Origin: Ignavibacteria bacterium
GTDB taxonomy: Bacteria; Bacteroidota; Ignavibacteria; Kapaibacteriales; Kapaibacteriaceae
NCBI GenBank assembly: GCA_015709655.1
Contig: CP054181.1
Coordinates: forward strand, 2,228,207-2,292,206
Direction: 5' to 3'
Length of the DNA stretch: 64,000 bases
Numbering within the stretch: the first letter of the stretch is position 1; every line of letters begins with the position of its first letter. The notes beneath the pieces were generated by a model. It saw only the letters and a program-made list of their open reading frames with translations, searched no databases and was not told the DNA's origin. The position numbers and the translations under genes are program-made. This document shows, piece by piece, positions 54,496-64,000 of this stretch.

Positions 54496-55056
54496 ATGGA
54501 ATTTAATCAACAGTTTTTCTGGCATGCCTTCTACGTTGCCCTGATGTTTGCCCTTTTACTATGGGGCGCCCTTGCTTACAGGCAGATTATCGATAATTTG
54601 TCGGTACGCAAGATCAGGCTGGGCGAAGATCTTCTCATCCTTGCAGATGGGTGGGGTGTGGTGTTTCTTGCGGGAGCTCTGGTTGTCTGGCTGGCCATCA
54701 CCGTTCAGTGCTTTGTATTCATGAAGCCCGCAATCTACACCTATGCTATACCCATGGTTCTGCTGGTACAACTGGTGCAGATTGCACTCAGGGTGTATTT
54801 TCAACGTACCCGAATCCGTACCCACGGCATCCTTATTCGTCCCGTATTCCTGGAGCGTTACAAGGCAGTTGACTATAACGATATTCTTGCCGTACGAATT
54901 GCACCACACGGTCCGGTAACCCACCTTCATCTAATTCTTCCCAATGGTGAGTTGCAGTTCCGTATTTTGTCGGTCTATACAGCCCGCCTGGAACGTATCA
55001 TTCGTGCTTCGGTGAAGGTTCCGGTGTACCGGCGGGACAGGCAAATACACGATTAA
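54496..55056 (+). CDS. Membrane protein of unknown function with three predicted helices
   Basis: A 186-residue protein with hydrophobic segments at about 8-28, 52-75 and 80-100 (ALLLWGALAYRQI, VVFLAGALVVWLA, AIPMVLLVQLVQIAL). The C-terminal half (about 110-186) is a soluble, charged beta-rich part resembling a PH-like domain (GILIRPVFLERYKAVDYNDI). No named family could be assigned. It diverges from the RodZ-like gene across 59 bases and is followed 18 bases later by the AtuA-family gene. Confidence 0.65.
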   Translation: MEFNQQFFWHAFYVALMFALLLWGALAYRQIIDNLSVRKIRLGEDLLILADGWGVVFLAGALVVWLAITVQCFVFMKPAIYTYAIPMVLLVQLVQIALRVYFQRTRIRTHGILIRPVFLERYKAVDYNDILAVRIAPHGPVTHLHLILPNGELQFRILSVYTARLERIIRASVKVPVYRRDRQIHD

Positions 55057-55074
55057 TCCTCAGAGGTTACAACC

Positions 55075-56433
55075 ATGGTTAAATCTGTTCGAATTGCATC
55101 CGGTCAGGGGTTCTGGGGTGATCTCCAGTCGGCACCGCTCCAGCAGGTTTCGCGGGGTCCGGTTGACTACCTGGTCATGGACTACCTGGCGGAGGTGACG
55201 ATGTCGATCCTTCAAAAGCAACGGATGCGCAATCCTGAACTGGGGTACGCACGTGACCTGATTGACGTTGTGCGAGACGTCCTGCCATATTTGGTAGAAC
55301 GCAACATCAAGTTAATTACCAACGGTGGCGGCGTTAATCCACTGGCGGCACGCGACAGGATTGCTCAGGTTGCTGCCGAATTGGGGATTACGGGGCTAAA
55401 GATTGGCGTGGTAACGGGAGATGATATTCTGGCGGAGATACCGGATCTGGTGGCCGGCGGACATGAAATGCGCCACATGGAGTCGGGAGAACCAATTGCA
55501 ACGGTACAGAACAAACTGCTCAGCGCAAATGTGTACACCGGAGCCTGGCCGATTGTTCAGGCCCTGGCAGAAGGAGCACAGATTGTTATTACCGGCAGAA
55601 CAACCGATACCGGTTTAACGCTGGCACCGATGATCCATGAATTCGGGTGGCAGGAGACAGAGTGGGATAAAATGGCGGCCGGAACAGTAGCCGGACATAT
55701 CAACGAATGCGGCGCTCAGGCGTCGGGCGGAAACTTTTTGGGGAACTGGAAGGATTTGCCGGATATGGACGATGTTGGCTTCCCGATCATCGAGGCGTTT
55801 GCCGATGGCACCTTCGTGGTTACCAAACATGATGGTACGGGCGGTGCGGTTACCCGCGAAACAGTATCGGAACAATTGCTGTACGAAATTGGCGATCCAG
55901 CCGAGTATATCACGCCCGACTGCGTTGCCGACTTCACTTCGATTTCACTCGAAGACCTTGGCAATAACCGGGTACGCGTTTTTGGCATTAAAGGCAAGCC
56001 CAATACACCCTTCCTGAAAGTAAGCGCATCGTACCTGGACGGCTTTGTAGCCTTCGGACAACTTACATACGCCGCCCCGGATGCCTATGAAAAAGCAGTT
56101 GCAGCGGATACGATTTTACGCAAACGCCTGGACAAGCTTGGATTGGAGTTCGACGAACTGCGTACTGAATTTGTCGGAATGAACGCATGTTACGGTCCGC
56201 AAGCCCTGCCAATCGTACCCAATGAAGTTACTATGCGTATTGGTGCCAGAGCACGTAGCAAGGCAACGATAGAACGCTTTGGGATGGAACTTGCACCCCT
56301 GATCCTGACCGGCCCACCCAGCGTTACCGGATTTTCGGGTGGCAGACCAAAACCCAGCGATGTTGTGGCATACTTCCCGGCGCTTATCAACAGAACCGTA
56401 ATCAAAATGAAGGTGCATGTTGCACGGGTATAG
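55075..56433 (+). CDS. AtuA-family (DUF1446) protein
   Basis: A 452-residue protein of the AtuA family, required for acyclic terpene use in Pseudomonas but of unproven biochemistry. Motifs are ASGQGFWGD at the N-terminus, DYLVMDYLAE, ITNGGGVNPLAARD, and INECGAQASGGNF in the middle. In other genomes the gene lies with acyl-CoA carboxylases; none is here, so the name should not be taken as proof of terpene catabolism. AGAGG lies upstream of the ATG. Its 3' end overlaps the next gene by 17 bases. Confidence 0.85.
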   Translation: MVKSVRIASGQGFWGDLQSAPLQQVSRGPVDYLVMDYLAEVTMSILQKQRMRNPELGYARDLIDVVRDVLPYLVERNIKLITNGGGVNPLAARDRIAQVAAELGITGLKIGVVTGDDILAEIPDLVAGGHEMRHMESGEPIATVQNKLLSANVYTGAWPIVQALAEGAQIVITGRTTDTGLTLAPMIHEFGWQETEWDKMAAGTVAGHINECGAQASGGNFLGNWKDLPDMDDVGFPIIEAFADGTFVVTKHDGTGGAVTRETVSEQLLYEIGDPAEYITPDCVADFTSISLEDLGNNRVRVFGIKGKPNTPFLKVSASYLDGFVAFGQLTYAAPDAYEKAVAADTILRKRLDKLGLEFDELRTEFVGMNACYGPQALPIVPNEVTMRIGARARSKATIERFGMELAPLILTGPPSVTGFSGGRPKPSDVVAYFPALINRTVIKMKVHVARV

Positions 56434-57535
56434 CGTCATTCGTGCATTGTGTTGGGGATTGTCTTCCGGCACATCAGCCGGAGCTCGCAGCCCTGCACTA
56501 ATAACCATGTTTATTATATTGGCCGGTACCAGCTTGTATGCAATACCGGTGGTGGATACGGTTTTTGCCGATACCGTACCGACAACCCTAACGGTTCATG
56601 CTTCAGGTGTTACTGAATCGGCAGATGACAGTTTGTATGTACCCCGGAGCGAGTTCACGTATGCCAATAACCAGCGGTATACATTCCTGGGTGGACGTCC
56701 GCTGCGGCACACCAACGTTCAGACTTTGCCGTTGGTGGGTATGGGAGTAGCCTATGCTGCGGTATTTACAGCCCTGCACATCAATCAAACCCAGGCATGG
56801 TGGAAGGATAAAACCGGTGGCTGGCACGTGATCGAAGATCTGGAGTACGCCCGATGGCTTGACAAATACGGGCACCTGTTCGCAGGGTACGCAATGTCCA
56901 CCCTGCCGGCTGATATCCTGATGGAAGCCGGTGTAGAGCAGGAACAGGCGCGCTGGATAGGTGCCGGACTTGGTTTACTCTATCAAACCTATGTGGAGGT
57001 TCAGGATGGTTTTGCTGCTAACTGGGGATTCTCGCCGTCGGACGAGATTGCAAACGTTGCCGGGTGCACCTACTTCCTGCTTCAGTATTACGTGCCCTAT
57101 CTTGAGAATTTTTCGCCGCGATGGAGTTATGTACCCTCTGAATGGACGGGAGGGCGTGAACTCAATGAGCGTCCGAAAACCTTTATCGATGATTACAGCA
57201 GCACAACCTTCTGGCTGGCATGCAACGTGCATAATATGCTGCCTGCTTCCTGCAAGCCATACTGGCCAGACTGGCTGATGCTTTCGGTAGGCTACGGAAT
57301 TCGTAACTATGCTACGCTAGATGCCGCCGGCAACGCACTACCCGTTCTTCAGCGGTTTATGATTGGTCTGGATTATAACTGGGTGAAAATCCTGCCAACG
57401 TCGTCGGTTGGCTTTCTGAACTACCTTCGCCAGTGCCTGAACATCATCCGGTTTCCGGGACCAACCCTGGAGTGGGGCGACGAAGGTCCATCGTTTAAAT
57501 TCCTGTACCCATTTCAGATTTCTGTACCACTGTGA
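56417..57535 (+). CDS. DUF2279-like envelope protein
   Basis: A 372-residue protein with a hydrophobic N-terminal segment (ALITMFIILAGTSLYAIPV, about 30-48) that may be a late signal peptide or anchor. The centre reads LDKYGHLFAGYAMSTLPADI and WGFSPSDEIANVAGC, which matches the DUF2279 pattern of histidine and aspartate in membrane-flanked helices (YfiM-like). The ATG at 56417 lies inside the AtuA-family gene; a later ATG at 56507 is also possible. The function is unknown. Confidence 0.65.
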   Translation: MLHGYSVIRALCWGLSSGTSAGARSPALITMFIILAGTSLYAIPVVDTVFADTVPTTLTVHASGVTESADDSLYVPRSEFTYANNQRYTFLGGRPLRHTNVQTLPLVGMGVAYAAVFTALHINQTQAWWKDKTGGWHVIEDLEYARWLDKYGHLFAGYAMSTLPADILMEAGVEQEQARWIGAGLGLLYQTYVEVQDGFAANWGFSPSDEIANVAGCTYFLLQYYVPYLENFSPRWSYVPSEWTGGRELNERPKTFIDDYSSTTFWLACNVHNMLPASCKPYWPDWLMLSVGYGIRNYATLDAAGNALPVLQRFMIGLDYNWVKILPTSSVGFLNYLRQCLNIIRFPGPTLEWGDEGPSFKFLYPFQISVPL

Positions 57536-58305
57536 TTGCTAAACCAAAGCCCCCTGACAAAGGTGACATTACGCTTAGCATTGTAGTGCCCGTGCTGAAC
57601 GAGGAGAAACTGCTCGAGCAAACCCTTCGCGTTTTTACACCGGAGCTGCAAGCCAGGTTTCAAGCAGAAATCATTGTTTCGGATGGTGGTAGTACTGACA
57701 GCTCGGTGAGCATCGCATTAACACATACGTCCAATGTTGTTGTACATTCCGGTGAACATCGTCAGACCATTGCAGAGGGACGGAATAAAGGGGCTGAGGT
57801 TGCGCAGGGGTCAGTGCTGATTTTTATTAATGCCGACACGGTTCCCGCCAACGCCGAAGGATTTCTTGCCACTATTGTTTGTTTTGCGGATAGGCAAGGA
57901 CGGTACGGCAGGGCATCCGCCCTTGCCTGTCCGGTTCACGTGAATCCATCGGAGGCCAGGCTGTTTGACTCGATTTTTCATCCGTTGTACAACACCTATA
58001 TTGCACTGTTAAATTTGCTACGAATCGGTGCCGGCCGCGGAGAGTGTCAGATTGTCCGCACTGATGTGTTCCGTGCTGTCGGAGGCTATCGGCCAGCACT
58101 TGCCGCAGGTGAAGATTTTGACTTGTTTGCCAGGATTGCTCTTCGTGCACGAGTGATGTTTGCCGGTGACCTGCTGATGTATGAATCACCGCGGCGGTAT
58201 CGCAGATTTGGATATCTTCGAATTGTATGGTGGTGGTCAGTCAATGCTCTTAGTGTTTTGTTTCGGGGAAAATCATCTTCAGAAGAATGGGAACAGGTAC
58301 GATAA
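57532..58305 (+). CDS. Family 2 glycosyltransferase
   Basis: A 257-residue GT-A fold enzyme. LSIVVPVLNEEKLLEQTL is the usual N-terminal nucleotide-binding strand and helix, VSDGGSTDSSV and FINADTVPANAEG provide the DxD-type metal site, and AAGEDFDLFARI contains the conserved ED. The C-terminus (FGYLRIVWWWSVNALSVLF) is hydrophobic and may associate with the membrane. The start is a GTG overlapping the upstream stop (GTGA). Acceptor unknown; the adjacent purM is unrelated in function. Confidence 0.87.
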   Translation: MIAKPKPPDKGDITLSIVVPVLNEEKLLEQTLRVFTPELQARFQAEIIVSDGGSTDSSVSIALTHTSNVVVHSGEHRQTIAEGRNKGAEVAQGSVLIFINADTVPANAEGFLATIVCFADRQGRYGRASALACPVHVNPSEARLFDSIFHPLYNTYIALLNLLRIGAGRGECQIVRTDVFRAVGGYRPALAAGEDFDLFARIALRARVMFAGDLLMYESPRRYRRFGYLRIVWWWSVNALSVLFRGKSSSEEWEQVR

Positions 58306-59294
58306 TGGATTATAAAAAAGCTGGTGTGAACATTGAAGCAGGCGAGCTGCTGGTTGAAAAGATAAAACCGGCAGTGGCAGCAACACGGACTGCGGGGGTC
58401 CTTTCAGATATCGGACTGTTCGGAGGCTTTTTTGATGCCCGATTTCCCGACTATCGTCACCCTGTTCTTGTAGCCAGTACCGATGGCGTTGGCACTAAAC
58501 TAAAAATTGCAATTATGGCAAACCGACACGACACGGTTGGACAGTGTCTGGTAAACCATTGTGTGAACGATATCCTTGCATGCGGTGCCAGACCGCTGTT
58601 CTTCCTGGATTACTATGCTACCGGGGCTCTAAATGCCGATGTTGCCGCAGATGTGATAACCGGAATTGCAACAGCGTGCAAACAAAATGACTGTGCAGTT
58701 CTGGGTGGAGAAACAGCCGAAATGCCGTCGATTTACGCAAATGACGATTATGACGTTGCCGGTACGATTGTTGGTATTGTAGAAAAAGATAGCATCCTGA
58801 ACGGCAGCAGGGTTGAGGTTGGGAATGTGCTGATTGGCTTACCGTCGGCAGGCCTGCATACAAACGGGTATTCCCTTGCACGCAAGGCGTTGTTTCCGCG
58901 TTATGATATTCATGACCATGTGGCGGAACTTGGCGGCAGTCTTGCCGATGCTCTCCTTGCCGTTCATACATCGTACCTGCATCCGGTAGCGCCACTCCTG
59001 AATGATAACCTGATTACTGCAATCTCGCATATTACCGGTGGCGGAATTCTTGGTAATACAAAACGGATCCTGCAACCCGGACAGCAGTTGCGGATTGACT
59101 GGGGAAGCTGGCATATACCTGCGATATTTACAATTATCCAACATGCCGGTTCGATTGCGGAGGCCGAAATGCGCCACGTGTTTAATCTTGGCGTTGGAAT
59201 CATACTCGTCGTACATAAGGGGAATGTTGATGCCGTGCTGGAACGTCTTTCGGCTCACCATCCGTTTATTGTCGGCGAGGTTGTTGGCGAATGA
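58305..59294 (+). CDS. purM: Phosphoribosylformylglycinamidine cyclo-ligase
   Basis: Fifth step of purine synthesis (FGAM to AIR, ATP dependent). I start at the ATG at 58305, which shares a base with the upstream stop (TAATG) and gives the family's MDYKKAGVNIEAGE. The open frame extends 6 codons upstream, but those lack homology. The 329 residues include DGVGTKLKIA and VNDILACGARPLFFLDY in the PurM N-domain and the GLPSAGLHTNGYSLAR motif that begins the C-domain. Confidence 0.95.
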   Translation: MDYKKAGVNIEAGELLVEKIKPAVAATRTAGVLSDIGLFGGFFDARFPDYRHPVLVASTDGVGTKLKIAIMANRHDTVGQCLVNHCVNDILACGARPLFFLDYYATGALNADVAADVITGIATACKQNDCAVLGGETAEMPSIYANDDYDVAGTIVGIVEKDSILNGSRVEVGNVLIGLPSAGLHTNGYSLARKALFPRYDIHDHVAELGGSLADALLAVHTSYLHPVAPLLNDNLITAISHITGGGILGNTKRILQPGQQLRIDWGSWHIPAIFTIIQHAGSIAEAEMRHVFNLGVGIILVVHKGNVDAVLERLSAHHPFIVGEVVGE

Positions 59295-59303
59295 TACGGT
59301 GCC

Positions 59304-61928
59304 ATGGCAAGGAACATGGAAGCAGCCCGTTCGGTGCTGAAAACGGTTTTTGGTTTTGATGACTTCCGGACTGGACAAGTTGATATCGTTACGGCTGTCC
59401 TCCAGGGTAAGGATGTTCTGGGCGTACTGCCCACCGGTGGCGGTAAGAGTCTCTGCTTTCAGGTTCCGGCCCTGGTGTTCCCGGGATGTACGCTTGTTGT
59501 TAGCCCGCTGATTGCACTGATGACGGATCAGGTGCAAAGACTTCGGCAACGGAATGTTGAAGCAGAGTGCTTACATAGCGGACAGAGTAATGCTGAGCAG
59601 CAACAGATTTTTGATAAGGCCCGCCAAGGCCTGGTAAAACTGCTCTATGTAGCACCTGAACGTTTGTCTTCATCCCAGTTTGTTCAGCAGCTGGCAGGCG
59701 TTACTGTTAGTCTGCTGGCCGTTGACGAAGCGCACTGCATTTCGGAATACGGTCATGACTTCCGGCCTGCCTACCGACTGATTCCGCGGTTGTTTTCGGT
59801 AAAAGCCAGAGTGCCAATTGTGGCACTTACGGCAACGGCAACGCCCGATGTGCGTACCGATGTTACGGCCACGCTTCAGATGATCAACCCCACCGTTATT
59901 GTACGTGGGTTCGATCGTCCGAACCTGTCGCTAAAAGTGTACGAAACGGCCCATAAGGTAGAGGCCATAGCAGCAATCGCCATAAAACACAGCACCGAAT
60001 CTATCCTGATTTACGCCGGCTCTCGAAGAACGACCGAAACGCTTGCAGCCGAACTTGGTAAACGTGGTATTTCGGCAGCAGCGTATCATGCAGGGAAGCA
60101 TCCCACGGAACGACAAACCATCCAGGAAAGTTTTCTAAATGGAACCGTACCCGTCCTGACTGCCACAAATGCCTTCGGCATGGGTATCGACAAGCCGGAT
60201 ATCAGGTTTGTAATCCATGCTGACCTCACGCTCACGCCTGAAGCATACTACCAGGAGGCTGGTCGCGCCGGCCGCGATGGGAAGCCTGCAGTATGCCTGC
60301 TGCTGTACCACGAGTCAGATCGGCGACTCATGGATTTTTTTATCGAGTGCACCTATCCAGATGAACAAACGATAAGCAAGGTATTAAACTATCTGCACTA
60401 TCAGAATTCTCAGTTGCGCCCGGGTGAGCTGCTACGCGCAGATGAGACAAAGGTGGCAGTAACCCTTCACCTTTCGCATGCACACGTGAAAGGCGTGATG
60501 AACCTGCTTGAACGTGAAGGTGCATTAGTGCGTACTTCAGCAGACGGGTATGTGCAGGTCGTGCGCAGAGCATCGGCTGACAGGTTGCAAGAATTTGCGC
60601 AGGCTGCACCGGCAACAACCCGGGAAGCTGCCCGTGCCATCAGCAGCCTGCTGATGGGTGCAGATGCACGTGATGGTGTTACCATTTCAATTCGAACGAT
60701 CTTGCAGCGTAACGGCATTTCGGTCCACGAATTCAGAGAAACACTGAAGGCAATGCTGCTTGCCCGCCTGATTTCGTATAAAGGGCGGGAATCGGATGCC
60801 GGTGTTATTTTGCTGACATCAAGCGATTCTCAAATCGGCGATATTGTGGATATGCCGCAGGTTCACCAGCGGAGGGATCGCGCAATTGGGAAATTAAACC
60901 TCGTGATTAACTACGCACAGACGGCTGAATGCAAACGTAACTATCTGCTTAATTACTTTGGCGATGTTACTCACTCGTCGCGGTGCGGACGTTGCAGCTC
61001 CTGTACCGAAACGAAACAGGTTCCTTCAATTTCGTCCCGTGATAAAGGTACCGAACGGGCAGTCGTACAGTGCGTGTATGAACTACGAAATCGGTTTGGT
61101 CGTAATGTTGTTGCTGATGTTCTCACCGGGACCGCATCCGCTAAGGTTATTCAGCACAATCTGCATCACGCAGCATCGTGGGGAGCACTGAAAAGCTATA
61201 ACAGGTCAGAAGTTATGCGGGTTATCGATGGCTCAGTCGTCCGACAAATGTTGGTGCTCACGGGGAGTCTGTTCCCCCTGCTCGGAGTGTCGGAGAAGGG
61301 GCTGCGGGCATACCGTCCGATGCCTCGGCAACTTGAGTTGCGAGCACCAGTCGTTGATGAAATGTTTGCAGCCGCCGTAAAGGCACTCCTGGATTTTCGG
61401 GACAGTACAGCCGACAGGGAAAACAAAGCCCCCTCCAGCCTCTGTTCGATGGCTGCAATCGAACGTCTTGCGTCAGATATGCCCAAATCGGTGAAGGAGC
61501 TTGTCCCGCCAGTGCATGGTGACGGTATTTTTCTGGCACACTATTCAGATGAGATACTACAAGTTCTTAATAAAGTGCGAATGCAGCAAGCGGGAAGGAT
61601 CCCTTCAGCACGAATAACTGAAACAACACGAAGGGTTGTAGCATTGGCGGAAACATCTACTTCGCTGGCCCACCTGGCAGAGCGGCTGCGTTTAACTGCG
61701 CCACAGGTTGCACAGCAACTACAGCTTGCTATCGAAGGCGGAGTATCGGTAAACCTCTCCACACTGATTCCAGCTGAGGTCTTTGAGCAGGTTGTGCGGT
61801 TTGTTCGTAACCATCGCTATGCCCGGTTACGTCAGGTCCGGGAATACTTTGGTAACGAAGTTGATTATCCGGTCTTGCGAGTTGCTGTTGCTGCTGCCCG
61901 TCGGGAACTCTACGGGGTGCCACAATGA
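59304..61928 (+). CDS. recQ: ATP-dependent DNA helicase RecQ
   Basis: 3'-5' DNA helicase. Of its 874 residues the first about 340 are the two RecA-like domains: Walker A Lys48 in LPTGGGKS, DEAH 141-144 in AVDEAHCISEYG, and motif VI in QEAGRAGRDGKP. A zinc site (CKRNYLLNYFGD, then CGRCSSC, about 535-567) and an RQC winged helix follow. The end (about 660-760) includes an HRDC-like domain, and the last 110 residues form an extra helical extension (ETSTSLAHLAERLRLTAPQV), making it longer than E. coli RecQ (about 610). It lies 9 bases after purM and overlaps the next gene by ATGA. Confidence 0.94.
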   Translation: MARNMEAARSVLKTVFGFDDFRTGQVDIVTAVLQGKDVLGVLPTGGGKSLCFQVPALVFPGCTLVVSPLIALMTDQVQRLRQRNVEAECLHSGQSNAEQQQIFDKARQGLVKLLYVAPERLSSSQFVQQLAGVTVSLLAVDEAHCISEYGHDFRPAYRLIPRLFSVKARVPIVALTATATPDVRTDVTATLQMINPTVIVRGFDRPNLSLKVYETAHKVEAIAAIAIKHSTESILIYAGSRRTTETLAAELGKRGISAAAYHAGKHPTERQTIQESFLNGTVPVLTATNAFGMGIDKPDIRFVIHADLTLTPEAYYQEAGRAGRDGKPAVCLLLYHESDRRLMDFFIECTYPDEQTISKVLNYLHYQNSQLRPGELLRADETKVAVTLHLSHAHVKGVMNLLEREGALVRTSADGYVQVVRRASADRLQEFAQAAPATTREAARAISSLLMGADARDGVTISIRTILQRNGISVHEFRETLKAMLLARLISYKGRESDAGVILLTSSDSQIGDIVDMPQVHQRRDRAIGKLNLVINYAQTAECKRNYLLNYFGDVTHSSRCGRCSSCTETKQVPSISSRDKGTERAVVQCVYELRNRFGRNVVADVLTGTASAKVIQHNLHHAASWGALKSYNRSEVMRVIDGSVVRQMLVLTGSLFPLLGVSEKGLRAYRPMPRQLELRAPVVDEMFAAAVKALLDFRDSTADRENKAPSSLCSMAAIERLASDMPKSVKELVPPVHGDGIFLAHYSDEILQVLNKVRMQQAGRIPSARITETTRRVVALAETSTSLAHLAERLRLTAPQVAQQLQLAIEGGVSVNLSTLIPAEVFEQVVRFVRNHRYARLRQVREYFGNEVDYPVLRVAVAAARRELYGVPQ

Positions 61929-64000
61929 AATGCAGTTCCGTAGTATTCTGGCTGGGTGTTTTCTGTGCTGCGTTAGCAGTGATACCTCTGCATGCTGCAG
62001 AGATGGTACTGTTGTTGCATAACCGACAGGTGTTGCCAGCAGGGGTGTCAAATCCGGAATACGTTGTCCCTGCTGAAGCTGTAAGCTCCAAACACCGTCA
62101 GATTATCCAGGCAGCTAACGGGCGATCCGTGTTTGAGCGGCTGCAGCGGTACGTTGTTGTCAGCGTCAGCGACTCAGCCGTCCATACAATCTATCACAGT
62201 CCTGCGGTAGAGCAGGCCTGGGTGTTGCGCTCGATACCGTTGCACAACGAACCATATTCGCAGGATTCTCTCTCTGCTGACCAATATGCCCTTGGTATTC
62301 TGAAAGCCGTGAAATGTTGGGAACTGGCAACCGGAAAGGGTGTCAGGGTTGCTGTTGTAGATACCGGAATCGATTGGGATCATCCGGATCTGAAAAACAG
62401 ACTGGCGGTTAATCCGGCCGAAGACATTAACAAGAACGGAACGTTTGAACCCTGGCCGTCAACAATGGAAATTAACGGAGTCACAGGTGATCTTGACGGA
62501 GCTGACAATGATGGGAATGGCTACACTGATGATGTAATTGGTTATGATTTTGTTCATCAGCGTGTGGCGAATATCGGCGATACTCGAGATCGTGATCCGA
62601 TTCCTGCCGATGAGCAGGGACACGGTACGTCGGTAGCAGGTGTGATAGCCGCTCAGGCCAACAACGACATTGGTATTGCGGGTCTGGCACATGGTGCCCG
62701 CATTGTAACGCTACGTGCGTTTGACGCTACCGGGAATGCTGACGAAGGTAACATTGCCGCTGCCATCGTGTATGCCGCACTTAACCAAATACCTGTCGTG
62801 AACATGAGTTTTGGTGACGGTGTTGACTCGCCGGTTCTCAGGGATGCTGTTCAGTTTGCAGCCGCTATGGGCTGTTTTCTTGTTGCGTCTGCCGGTAACA
62901 CCGGAACCGTATCGCGCCAGTTCCCTTCCGGCTACAATAACGTTCTGGCCGTAGGTGCAACCAATGCCAGAGATGTTCGGGCAGTATTTTCCAGTACCGG
63001 GTCACTTGTAAACATGGTTGCTCCGGGTGAAGCAATTGTTACCACCGCCGTTGGAAGCCGCTATCGTACCGTGAACGGTACGTCGTTCTCAGCACCGTAC
63101 GTTGCAGCCACCGCTGCCCTGATGCTCGAGCTGCATCCCGAACTGACGGCGCAGGAAATACGTGGGGTACTGCTTGAGACGTGCAAGGACCTTGGCGCCT
63201 CCGGGTGGGACAGAGAATATGGTACCGGACGGCTTGATTCGTATGCGGCACTTACACATGTGGGGACGTCGGCGGTTGACATTACCTATCCCGAAAATGA
63301 AACCCAAATAACAATTGCAAACACTCCGATCTCTGTAACGGGATCGGCGTATGCCACGCTGTTCAGCTCGTATCACGTGGATGTGGGCGAGGGTGTGGAA
63401 CCAGACGAATGGGTCACGGTAGCCCAGGGAGACCATGCCATAGCCTTTGGTGAACTGGCTTCGATACCGGCCTCGCTGTTTACCGGAACTGAGTACGTTA
63501 TCCGCCTGGTTGTTCGGTTAAAAACCGGCGCTGTTATCGAGTCCCGACGTCGGATCTATGCCGTAAAGCCCGCCGATACTCTCCGGATTATTCATGCCGA
63601 TGTTGTGCAGGCGTGGAAGGATGACAAACGCGTTGGCATCCTAACAGTCCAAACGTCCCGACCAGTACAGGTGGCACTGGCAGGCAGCCCGGCCAACCCG
63701 GATGACAGGGAAGTGTTCGATGCACGTGCATCCACAATGTTAAGTTTTGAGATTAACTCTGAACGATGGGGCAATAACGGCCCGATCCGGGTGCAGTGTG
63801 TAGCTCAGAATGGTGATACCGCTGACATTACCATCCCGTATTCTGTTAACCCGGAATCAGCACCGGTTTTGGGATGGCAGCAAAAATCGTCAGGCAACTT
63901 CACCGGGTACGTACTCAATACAGTGCAGGACATTACCGGCAGCGGTAACGAAGAGTTTTTAATGAGCGACTTACAGACCGGTGTATTCGGTCCGATCGTA
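61925..64000 (+). CDS. Secreted subtilisin-like (S8) protease, 3' end outside window
   Basis: Open to the right edge (692 codons, last codon GTA). Residues 1-24 form a signal peptide (VVFWLGVFCAALAVIPLHA). The triad is Asp146 (VAVVDTGIDW), His233 (EQGHGTSVAG) and Ser387 (NGTSFSAPYV), and the acidic DLDGADNDGNGYTDDVIGYD before the His resembles a calcium-binding insert, as also seen in the subtilase at 941. Beta-sandwich segments follow (about 450-680), ending SDLQTGVFGPIV, perhaps the start of an FG-GAP-like repeat. A type IX tail is expected past the window. The ATG overlaps the recQ stop by four bases. Confidence 0.9.
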   Translation, partial: MKCSSVVFWLGVFCAALAVIPLHAAEMVLLLHNRQVLPAGVSNPEYVVPAEAVSSKHRQIIQAANGRSVFERLQRYVVVSVSDSAVHTIYHSPAVEQAWVLRSIPLHNEPYSQDSLSADQYALGILKAVKCWELATGKGVRVAVVDTGIDWDHPDLKNRLAVNPAEDINKNGTFEPWPSTMEINGVTGDLDGADNDGNGYTDDVIGYDFVHQRVANIGDTRDRDPIPADEQGHGTSVAGVIAAQANNDIGIAGLAHGARIVTLRAFDATGNADEGNIAAAIVYAALNQIPVVNMSFGDGVDSPVLRDAVQFAAAMGCFLVASAGNTGTVSRQFPSGYNNVLAVGATNARDVRAVFSSTGSLVNMVAPGEAIVTTAVGSRYRTVNGTSFSAPYVAATAALMLELHPELTAQEIRGVLLETCKDLGASGWDREYGTGRLDSYAALTHVGTSAVDITYPENETQITIANTPISVTGSAYATLFSSYHVDVGEGVEPDEWVTVAQGDHAIAFGELASIPASLFTGTEYVIRLVVRLKTGAVIESRRRIYAVKPADTLRIIHADVVQAWKDDKRVGILTVQTSRPVQVALAGSPANPDDREVFDARASTMLSFEINSERWGNNGPIRVQCVAQNGDTADITIPYSVNPESAPVLGWQQKSSGNFTGYVLNTVQDITGSGNEEFLMSDLQTGVFGPIV

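Overview
The window is bacterial chromosome of about 50% GC, with tightly packed genes and short intergenic gaps. Three things point to the Bacteroidota/Chlorobi side of the tree, possibly Kapabacteria or Ignavibacteria. Several large secreted proteins end in a type IX secretion (Por/FlgD-like) sorting domain. At least five start regions carry an exact TAnnTTTG -7 box of the Bacteroidetes kind. Lipopolysaccharide (KdsD) and respiratory genes indicate a Gram-negative cell. The exact lineage is inference; no 16S rRNA or tRNA gene is present.

Layout. 1-20233: rRNA methyltransferase RlmD (cut by the window edge), a secreted subtilase, ribosomal protein S1, an rpsF-rplI pair, a 2-oxoacid dehydrogenase E2, dtd, thyX, a di-haem peroxidase lipoprotein, secA, a cysteine desulfurase, a YceI protein and a secreted Ig-repeat protein. 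20234-25800: a 5.5 kb accessory island of decayed short ORFs, a broken IS256-type transposase, two inverted and damaged copies of one IS3-type element, palindromic GGGGCGACC repeats and a 103 bp repeat pair. 25811-33428: amino-acid metabolism (gdhA, hppD, hisC on minus; ansA, alr on plus) followed by scpA-scpB. 33429-37616: a second accessory patch with a REP-associated transposase (RAYT) pseudogene, its own REP palindromes, a gene opened by a (CT)18 tract, and a secreted propeller-like protein. 37606-47203: lipA and an MBL hydrolase, an Hpt protein that overlaps the RNase P RNA gene, COG1579 and Nif3-like proteins, metH and purN. 47399-64000: a 1589-residue surface protein, kdsD, a RodZ-like protein, AtuA-family and membrane proteins, a glycosyltransferase, purM, recQ and a second subtilase cut by the window end.

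How it fits together. Most of the window is housekeeping: translation (S1, S6, L9, Dtd, RlmD, RNase P), secretion (SecA), chromosome segregation (ScpAB), one-carbon and purine metabolism (MetH, PurN, PurM, ThyX), lipoylation and its E2 client (LipA, E2), and tyrosine/glutamate/asparagine turnover. Among these sit secreted surface proteins that probably depend on a type IX machinery encoded elsewhere.

The most interesting signals are three. The (CT)18 tract sits between a good Shine-Dalgarno/ATG and a signal peptide that is out of frame by one repeat unit, a candidate phase-variable gene. The RAYT reading frame carries a REP unit inside it and takes its stop codon from another. The RNase P RNA gene's P1 helix contains the start codon of the neighbouring Hpt gene. 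No CRISPR array, prophage or recognisable defence system was seen.
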